Shown here piece by piece: positions 1-5,101 of a stretch of 6,680 bases of DNA. Both the position numbers and the translations under genes were made by a program. Position 1 is the stretch's first letter, and the number at the start of each line of letters is the position of its first letter. The DNA comes from Bacteroidota bacterium. GTDB lineage: Bacteria; Bacteroidota; Bacteroidia; Flavobacteriales_D; Crocinitomicaceae. The stretch covers positions 1 through 6,680 of the forward strand of contig JAJRQP010000136.1 of NCBI GenBank assembly GCA_024280195.1, written 5' to 3'. The notes beneath the pieces were generated by a model. That model was not told where the DNA came from. It did no database searches and saw only the letters and a list, made by a program, of their open reading frames with translations.

Positions 1-1661
1 ATATTAGAACAGCCATTGCCATTTGTTCCAACCACCGTATAAACAGTGGAGCCAACAGGAGGAACAAAGGAAACATTATTAATTGCTCCATTGTTCCAAG
101 TGTAAGAACTTGCACCATTTGCGGACAATGTAACTGAATTGCCTTCACAAACTGTCACATCAGGACCTGCAACAACTATTGGAGAAGGATTAACAAGCAC
201 GTTAATTGTCATAGAATCTGTACATCCGTCTGCAGACTGAACAAATAGTTGAGTTGTAAAATTACCTGCAATAGAATAAAGATGACTTGGAGAAAGGTAC
301 GTTCCTGTCGTATTAGAAACCCCTGATATTACACCAGAAGAAATAGGTGTCACAATTCCGTCACCAAAATCCCATCGATACCCCGTTATCACACCTGGAG
401 ACGGAATGGTTGATAAGTCCGTAAAATGAACACTATCATTCTGACAAATAATTAAGGTATTGGTTGAATAATTGGCAATTGGTTTTGGATATTCTGTAAT
501 GGTAATGTCAAGCGTAATTGAACAACCTCCACCAGCAAAAGGTGTAAGAACGCAAGAGTATGTCCCGCCAGAATAAACTGTCGTGCTTTGTGTCGTTGCT
601 CCGTTGCTCCATAAATATGAAGACGCACCTGATGGAGCCGTCAAAATTGCAGAGTCGCCTTGACAGATTGTACTTGAAGAAGTAATTATTTGACTGTTTC
701 CGCAACTTGCATCAATGTAGGCATAACCAAAATGACCTGTTAAAGAACAATCTCCAGAGGTAAATTCTACCGTTACATTTTGACCAATGTAAGCACTTAA
801 ATTCGCAAAAACAGTTGTCCAATCTCTGTACAAAACAGTTGAACCTCCCCAGGTTGTTGATTGGTATCCTGATGCATTTGAAGCATCTGCAATAACTGTA
901 TATTCTCCACAAGGAACACTGTTTCCAAGAGAATCAAAAACACGAACAGTAAAATACGGCAACTGATTTAAAGCGTGACCAACAGGTGACTGGAAAATAA
1001 CTGCGTAACTATAGGTGAACATATAATTAGTAGGATCAACCAAAAAAGTTTGTTTCATCCGCGCTGCTCTAGCGCCAACACCTGTCCCATTTCCTAAACG
1101 AGCTGAGAAGTTTCCACTGATTGGATTCACCCTAGAAATTCCAGTAACAGGATCAAGTCCTCCTCCAAAAATTGAATGGTAAGGACCAGGACCAACCGGA
1201 AACTCACCCACAAAAGAAAAAGGAACAGAACCATCAACATTTCCTCTCGTTAAAGTCCACCCAGAAAGGTCACCTTGTTCAAAATCCATATTCACACAAG
1301 GTCCATTCAGCATTTTAGTTGTAGGATAATTAGGTTGACTCGGAAGTTTTGAAACGGAATCTACTTCTTCTCTAGTTTCAGATAGTAACATTTCATATTC
1401 TAACTGAAAATCAATTTCGCTGATGTGCTCATGGTTTATTTGTCTATTTTCAATGCTATTATGAAACGTTTGATACCTTTCATCGACTAAATCGATTGCT
1501 CGTTGATTGCCTAAGTAATTTTTTGGCAATTTTAAATCAATTTCAAATTGAAACAACGGTATTGATTCAAATAATTTTTCTGTTTCATGATGATCATGTT
1601 GACCCAATAAACTAAAAGTTAAAAAACAGAAAAATAGACTGATTGTAGTAGACGTTTTCAT
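1..1661 (-). CDS. Secreted PKD/Ig-like repeat surface protein, N-terminal part (runs off left edge)
   Basis: The frame is open from an ATG at 1661 to the left edge (553 full codons, no stop), so the C-terminus is missing. An in-frame TGA at 1680-1682 with no other ATG between fixes the start. Residues 1-21 form a signal peptide (MKTSTT, hydrophobic core, then LLGQ), followed by a His-rich HDHH and a charged, probably helical stretch to about 110. Residues 120-320 (CVNMDFEQGDLSGW onwards) look like a beta-sandwich of the kind seen in MAM or carbohydrate-binding modules; this is inferred from texture. Two Ig-like segments share a C-x-G-x-S...GASSY-x-W-x-N-G-A pattern (333-355 and 505-526) and flank a PKD domain (about 392-490, core YRWDFGDG). 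Such proteins in Bacteroidota are often exported by the type IX system to the surface, for adhesion or polymer binding, but the sorting domain that would prove it is outside the window. Exact function unknown. Confidence 0.9.
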   Translation of the reverse strand, partial: MKTSTTISLFFCFLTFSLLGQHDHHETEKLFESIPLFQFEIDLKLPKNYLGNQRAIDLVDERYQTFHNSIENRQINHEHISEIDFQLEYEMLLSETREEVDSVSKLPSQPNYPTTKMLNGPCVNMDFEQGDLSGWTLTRGNVDGSVPFSFVGEFPVGPGPYHSIFGGGLDPVTGISRVNPISGNFSARLGNGTGVGARAARMKQTFLVDPTNYMFTYSYAVIFQSPVGHALNQLPYFTVRVFDSLGNSVPCGEYTVIADASNASGYQSTTWGGSTVLYRDWTTVFANLSAYIGQNVTVEFTSGDCSLTGHFGYAYIDASCGNSQIITSSSTICQGDSAILTAPSGASSYLWSNGATTQSTTVYSGGTYSCVLTPFAGGGCSITLDITITEYPKPIANYSTNTLIICQNDSVHFTDLSTIPSPGVITGYRWDFGDGIVTPISSGVISGVSNTTGTYLSPSHLYSIAGNFTTQLFVQSADGCTDSMTINVLVNPSPIVVAGPDVTVCEGNSVTLSANGASSYTWNNGAINNVSFVPPVGSTVYTVVGTNGNGCSN

Positions 1662-1692
1662 AGTTATGCATTTTGGGATTCACTTATAAAAC

Positions 1693-1784
1693 GTTTTAGC
1701 AAAGACCTGGTTGCTTGCCTATCATTTCAAGTTTACAATGCATGCATAATACTTTTACCGAAGAAATTTCTTGTTTTAGCGAAG
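1693..1784. repeat. Three copies of a TTTTAGCGAAG-like word
   Basis: GTTTTAGCAAAG (1693-1704), CTTTTACCGAAG (1752-1763) and GTTTTAGCGAAG (1773-1784) are in the same orientation. The third differs from the first at one base and from the second at two. Start-to-start spacing is 59 and 21 bases; 21 bases is about two helical turns. They lie 30-125 bases upstream of the surface protein start, the usual place for a regulator's binding sites. That role is inferred only; short AT-rich words can recur by chance. Confidence 0.35.
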
Positions 1785-1859
1785 TTAAAGAGTAATTTAA
1801 CATCTAATTTTCAGTAATTCAAACGCCTTAAATAAATAAATCAACTGAGTAGAATGATT

Positions 1860-1881
1860 GCTTGAGTTATCATACTCAAGC
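1860..1881. promoter_or_regulatory. 8-bp perfect inverted repeat, possible operator
   Basis: GCTTGAGT (1860-1867) and ACTCAAGC (1874-1881) are perfect reverse complements around a 6-base spacer, TATCAT. It lies in the middle of the divergent region. Neither side is followed directly by a T-run, and the flanking genes read away from it, so an intrinsic terminator is an unlikely role. A dimeric regulator's operator, or a hairpin in an unseen small RNA, would fit better. The symmetry is seen; the role is inferred. Confidence 0.4.
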
Positions 1882-2058
1882 TAGAAATGAATATTTATTT
1901 TAAACTTTTATCCTATAAACTCATTTAAAAGCACTTTTTCTACATTTCAATCAACAAAAATCCCTATTTATTCATAAAATACCCTCTAATCATACAGAAG
2001 GTTTACATTTTTCTCTTAGATGCAAAGAATATTCATAATTTCGCAAAAAAAATAAGAG

Positions 2059-3096
2059 ATGAGCGAACAGAGAACAGAATTAGACAATTTAGGAGAATTT
2101 GGACTGATTGACCACTTGACAAAAAAATTTGAATCTGTTCAGAAAACAACCGAATTCGCTATTGGTGATGACGCTGCTGTTCTGAAGATTAATGATAAAG
2201 AATCGCAGCTTATCTCAACTGACATGTTGATTGAAGGTGTGCATTTTAATTTAATGTACATGCCATTAAAACACCTCGGTTATAAAGCCGTTGCTGTCAA
2301 CGTATCTGATATTTGTGCAATGAATGGTGTTGCAGAACAAATCACCGTATCAATTGCTGTTTCCAATCGTTTCCCTGTTGAAGCACTAGAAGAATTATAT
2401 GATGGTATTCATACAGCGTGTAAGTTCTACAACGTAGATTTAATTGGAGGTGATACATCCTCTTCTCTTTCAGGCTTAACAATAAGTATTACAGCAATTG
2501 GAAGAGCTAAAAAAGAAGATATAGCTTACCGTTCTGGTGCTCAAGAACATGATTTATTAGTTGTTACCGGTGATCTAGGAGCAGCTTATGTTGGTCTTCA
2601 AGTTCTAGAGCGAGAGAAAGAAGTATATAATGCAAACCCTGCAATCCAGCCCGACCTAGACGGCCATGATTACATCATTGAACGACAATTAAAACCAGAA
2701 GCAAGAGTAGATGTCATTAAATTTTTAAAAGAATTAAATGTTAAACCAACTTCTATGATCGACATTTCGGACGGTTTGGCTTCGGAGGTGTTACACATTT
2801 GCAAGTCGAGTAAAGTTGGTTGTCATGTTTACGATGAGAAATTACCAATTGATACAAAGACCTCAATGACTGCTATTGAGTTTAATTTAGACCCTCATAC
2901 ATGCGCAATGAATGGTGGAGAAGACTATGAATTGCTTTTTACCGTTTCTCAAAAAGATTACGATAAGATAAAGGGAAATCCTCACATGACGGTTATTGGT
3001 CACATTACAGATGAGAAAGACGGACGTTATTACATCGACAAAAATGGATCTGCAATTGAATTAACAGCTCAAGGCTGGACTCATTTTAAGGATTAA
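2059..3096 (+). CDS. thiL: Thiamine-monophosphate kinase ThiL
   Basis: ThiL uses ATP to phosphorylate thiamine monophosphate to thiamine diphosphate, the last step of thiamine cofactor synthesis, in the cytoplasm. The 345-residue length is normal for the family. The family motifs appear in order: LGEFGLIDHL (11-20), GDDAAVL (36-42), the metal/phosphate-binding STDMLIEGVHF (53-63), AVNVSDICAMNG (79-90), LIGGDTSSS (128-136), VTGDLGAAYVGL (169-180), DISDGLASE (235-243) and NGGEDYELLF (285-294). No key motif is missing. The ATG start is firm because an in-frame TAA lies at 2053-2055 with one codon between; upstream is A-rich with no clear Shine-Dalgarno sequence. No thiamine biosynthesis neighbour or TPP riboswitch is visible, so it stands alone. 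Its stop codon overlaps that of the convergent gene by four bases. Confidence 0.97.
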   Translation: MSEQRTELDNLGEFGLIDHLTKKFESVQKTTEFAIGDDAAVLKINDKESQLISTDMLIEGVHFNLMYMPLKHLGYKAVAVNVSDICAMNGVAEQITVSIAVSNRFPVEALEELYDGIHTACKFYNVDLIGGDTSSSLSGLTISITAIGRAKKEDIAYRSGAQEHDLLVVTGDLGAAYVGLQVLEREKEVYNANPAIQPDLDGHDYIIERQLKPEARVDVIKFLKELNVKPTSMIDISDGLASEVLHICKSSKVGCHVYDEKLPIDTKTSMTAIEFNLDPHTCAMNGGEDYELLFTVSQKDYDKIKGNPHMTVIGHITDEKDGRYYIDKNGSAIELTAQGWTHFKD

Positions 3097-4649
3097 GATG
3101 CTTTTCTCAAGGAAGCATTGTATTTCTCTCGAACCACAAGGTTAAACGCCTTATTTTTCAACTTTGCGACTGCCCAAGATTTAAAATCAAAGTAATCTAA
3201 TGCTACGCTCTCGAAGGTATTGTCGGAAATACCATCCAATTGCTTATTGAGTTTTTCCCAAATCAATTCTTTATCAAAATGATTATCGCACTTAATGAGT
3301 TGATTGATAAACTGCAGAAATATCGTTTCAAACCCATATAGTCTATTTCTTGACTTAAAAAATCGTGTTGTGTTTTTAAGTGAATAAGGCAATAGTTTGT
3401 CATTTTTTAATTCTATATGAATCAATAAATCTAGAAGCTGTGTATAACCAACAATGTCCTCCGTTTTATCCAAACTTGTATCGTTCAAAATAGCATTCAC
3501 CCATTTTAAAGCAGCGTTGCAATCATTCTTACCCAAATAAACAACGGCTATTTTAAAAGATAAAAATGCTTTTCTAATTGGGGTTATTTTACCTTCAAAC
3601 TCGCGTAGTTTCCCTTCTATTGATTGCGCAACAGCATGAGCTTTTTCAAAATCTCCTTTCTCTAGGTATATGTTCAACTCAATACTCGAAACACTTGAAA
3701 ACAGCTTAATTTCTATATCTTCATTTTCCTTACTATTCTTAGAAATGTCTTTCATTTTAGACAGAAAATCAACTTGTTTTTTATGATGACCCAATCGATT
3801 GCAGATATAAATTGCGTTAGAAAAAACCGAAACTTCCCTATTTACACCAATCACATTGTGTTGATCCTTTTCAAAAATTTTCATATTCTCTTCAAGGTTT
3901 ATTAAAGAATTTTCCAATTGTCCAATGGCATAATAATAAGCACCCCGAATATGATAAATTAAATAGTTATTCTCAATAGAATTTGAAGGCTGTAATTCTT
4001 CATCAAGCACTTTTTTACATATCATTGTGTACTCTTCCACATCATTTTCTGTTCGCGAAATTCCTTTTTTTGAAAGTTTTAAAAAGAGTCTGCTCTTAAT
4101 CGACCAAAGTTCATTGTTCAAAATCACTTCACTATTATTCGAGTCATCTTTTTTATACTGCTCACTGATGCATTCATCAGTTAACTGTAAATAACCTTTC
4201 GTTTCGATTAATCTCTTTTTCTTTTGAGAAAGAATTTGCAGAATTTCCAGCTTTTCATGTTTGATGGCTAATTTCTCAGCACTTCGGAGAATCCTTGAGC
4301 TTTGATCATATAAGGATTTATTATATAAAAGATCTATTGAATGAAGCATCTTATATAATTGTGCCTCTTTAGAATTTGAAACATGAAACGCATCTAAAGC
4401 TGACAAAATGTGGTCGTACAGTCTTTTTTTTGTGATAGAAAAACGATTCAATAAAGCTTCCCCTTCGAATAGAATGAACAATTCCTCCTCATCGTATTCG
4501 TCTTGCTTTTCTATCGCGTCAAAGAGTTTAATGTAATTATTCTCTCCACCAATGGAATGCCTAGAGGATAGTAATTTAAAATACCTTTTCTCTGACTTAG
4601 TCATTGATTGTATTAAATCAAAAAGTGCTTCGTTTACCTTGTTAGACAT
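3093..4649 (-). CDS. TPR-like all-helical protein of unknown function
   Basis: This 518-residue protein has no signal peptide or membrane segment, so it should be cytoplasmic. It is rich in Lys, Glu, Leu and Ile and reads as helix after helix. The N-terminus carries a compact motif, MTKSEKRYFKLL (16-27), which I associate with uncharacterised Bacteroidota proteins; that link is from memory and not checked. TPR-like helix pairs can be picked out at about 234-260 (GAYYYAIGQLENSLINLEE), 280-302, 322-351 (IYLEKGDFEKAHAVAQ) and 368-390 (YLGKNDCNAALKWV). Such repeats usually act as protein-binding scaffolds; no catalytic or DNA-binding motif is evident. The ATG is the only start after an in-frame TAA at 4656-4658. 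It is transcribed alone: a terminator lies upstream and thiL converges from the other side. An inverted repeat lies 10 bases before the start. No function is assigned. Confidence 0.9.
   Translation of the reverse strand: MSNKVNEALFDLIQSMTKSEKRYFKLLSSRHSIGGENNYIKLFDAIEKQDEYDEEELFILFEGEALLNRFSITKKRLYDHILSALDAFHVSNSKEAQLYKMLHSIDLLYNKSLYDQSSRILRSAEKLAIKHEKLEILQILSQKKKRLIETKGYLQLTDECISEQYKKDDSNNSEVILNNELWSIKSRLFLKLSKKGISRTENDVEEYTMICKKVLDEELQPSNSIENNYLIYHIRGAYYYAIGQLENSLINLEENMKIFEKDQHNVIGVNREVSVFSNAIYICNRLGHHKKQVDFLSKMKDISKNSKENEDIEIKLFSSVSSIELNIYLEKGDFEKAHAVAQSIEGKLREFEGKITPIRKAFLSFKIAVVYLGKNDCNAALKWVNAILNDTSLDKTEDIVGYTQLLDLLIHIELKNDKLLPYSLKNTTRFFKSRNRLYGFETIFLQFINQLIKCDNHFDKELIWEKLNKQLDGISDNTFESVALDYFDFKSWAVAKLKNKAFNLVVREKYNASLRKAS
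3097..3126 (+). terminator. Possible thiL terminator inside the opposing gene
   Basis: Immediately after the thiL stop, the plus-strand RNA can fold ATGCTTTT (3098-3105) onto GGAAGCAT (3111-3118) with a 5-base loop, CTCAA; the stem includes two G-U pairs and a third G-U can close it (3097/3119). A modest T-rich run (TGTATTTCTCT) follows. The G-U pairs become A-C mismatches on the other strand, so the fold favours thiL transcripts. It lies within the last codons of the convergent gene. The weak T-run makes this tentative. Confidence 0.35.
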
Positions 4650-4659
4650 GTATGATTAT

Positions 4660-4680
4660 TTCATTGTTCAATTCAATGAA
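4660..4680. promoter_or_regulatory. 7-bp perfect inverted repeat just upstream of the TPR-like gene
   Basis: TTCATTG (4660-4666) and CAATGAA (4674-4680) are perfect reverse complements around a 7-base spacer, TTCAATT. The nearer arm ends 10 bases before the ATG at 4649, so it could be an operator over the start region or a hairpin in the leader affecting ribosome access. No consensus promoter could be placed around it. Only the symmetry is seen. Confidence 0.35.
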
Positions 4681-4756
4681 GCTAATATAAATAAAGACTT
4701 TGGGATATTTAAAATAATAATTTGAACTGTATCTTTTATTTACTGATTGGAAACAG

Positions 4757-4784
4757 AAAAGGCTCGTTTAAAAACGAGCCTTTT
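4757..4784 (-). terminator. Strong intrinsic terminator after the lipoprotein gene
   Basis: GGCTCGTTT (4761-4769) pairs perfectly with AAACGAGCC (4772-4780). The flanking AAAA (4757-4760) and TTTT (4781-4784) add four more pairs and supply a T-run on either strand. On the minus strand the stem begins 18 bases after the lipoprotein stop and runs into TTTTCTGTTTC. It therefore ends the kinase-lipoprotein unit and separates it from the TPR-like gene. The plus-strand T-run is also good, but no plus-strand gene needs it. Confidence 0.9.
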
Positions 4785-4802
4785 CTTTATATAAAAATTT
4801 AT

Positions 4803-5063
4803 TTATTTTCTCTTTTTTCCTTCTTTCCCATCAGGATCATTGTTTGGATCAGTAATATCACCATCTAATGTTTCTTCGTTTTCATTGTTAGGGTCAACAA
4901 TGTCAGGATTAGTTGAAGAATCATCATGGTTTTCTAATCCTTTTTCAAGATTCCAAGTAGGAATTTCAGTATTTACATCACCAACAGGAACAATTGTTTC
5001 TTTTTGACAAGAAGCAAAAATTAATCCTATGCAGATAATTGATATGTAAACTATTTTATTCAT
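4803..5063 (-). CDS. Small acidic lipoprotein of unknown function
   Basis: The 86-residue product has a lipoprotein signal peptide: MNK, a hydrophobic stretch, then FASC with the acylated cysteine at 19. The residues after it, QKE, resemble the QKDDE-type surface export signal known from Capnocytophaga lipoproteins, so the outer face of the outer membrane is plausible but inferred. The mature part is low in hydrophobic residues and rich in Asp, Asn and Glu, with a repeated DPNN unit (IVDPNNENEE, then ITDPNNDPDG), and ends in a basic KEGKKRK tail. It looks disordered; no domain is recognised. I chose the ATG at 5063 over an in-frame TTG at 5072 because it gives a normal signal peptide and the TTG falls inside a -7 promoter element. 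It follows the kinase gene by 25 bases in the same direction and is closed by a strong terminator. Confidence 0.82.
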   Translation of the reverse strand: MNKIVYISIICIGLIFASCQKETIVPVGDVNTEIPTWNLEKGLENHDDSSTNPDIVDPNNENEETLDGDITDPNNDPDGKEGKKRK

Positions 5064-5069
5064 TCCTAA

Positions 5070-5101
5070 CAAATATACATCATTTGATCTAATCTACCAA
5101 A
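5070..5101 (-). promoter_or_regulatory. Bacteroidota-type promoter for the lipoprotein gene
   Basis: On the minus strand, TTTG (5101-5098) is followed after exactly 20 bases by TATATTTG (5077-5070), a full match to the Bacteroidota TAnnTTTG -7 element at standard spacing. The -33 box lies in the last codons of the kinase gene. The expected transcript start falls close to the ATG at 5063, so the mRNA would have almost no leader. No experiment supports this; it rests on the consensus match and position. Confidence 0.6.

Larger units (their letters stand above)
1662..2058. other. Divergent intergenic region between the surface protein gene and thiL
   Basis: This 397-base AT-rich stretch separates two genes transcribed away from each other, so it must hold both promoters. 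I see no coding frame of useful length. No complete TTTG-N20-TAnnTTTG promoter is present. For thiL, TACATTTT (2004-2011) and TAATTTCG (2036-2043) are one base off the -7 consensus but lack a TTG upstream at the right distance. For the surface protein, TTG lies 20 bases before GGTCTTTG on the minus strand (TTTG at 1700-1703), which lacks the TA. A perfect palindrome ATGCATGCAT sits at 1738-1747. The repeats and the inverted repeat are listed separately. Confidence 0.7.

Noticed and set aside
508..912. Two short minus-strand open frames (508-705 and 712-912)
   Set aside because: Both lie inside the 553-codon surface protein frame on the same strand, and their products are Cys-, Trp- and Arg-rich with no domain; they are shadow frames.
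1..1661. Surface protein as a proven type IX secretion substrate
   Set aside because: The C-terminal sorting domain needed for that call is beyond the left edge; only the N-terminal architecture is consistent with it.
1844..1856. ACTGAGTAG resembling the CTGAGA core of a TPP riboswitch upstream of thiL
   Set aside because: The other conserved THI-box parts (GGGTGC, ACCCG, CCTGATC) are absent, and it is about 200 bases from the start.
2004..2043. TACATTTT and TAATTTCG as thiL promoters
   Set aside because: Each is one base off the -7 consensus, but neither has a TTG at 17-23 bases upstream; in AT-rich DNA such near matches are common.
4803..4870. DPNNDPDG in the lipoprotein as an EF-hand or dockerin-like calcium loop
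   Set aside because: The spacing of acidic residues does not fit a DxDxDG loop with its flanking positions; it looks like low-complexity repeat.
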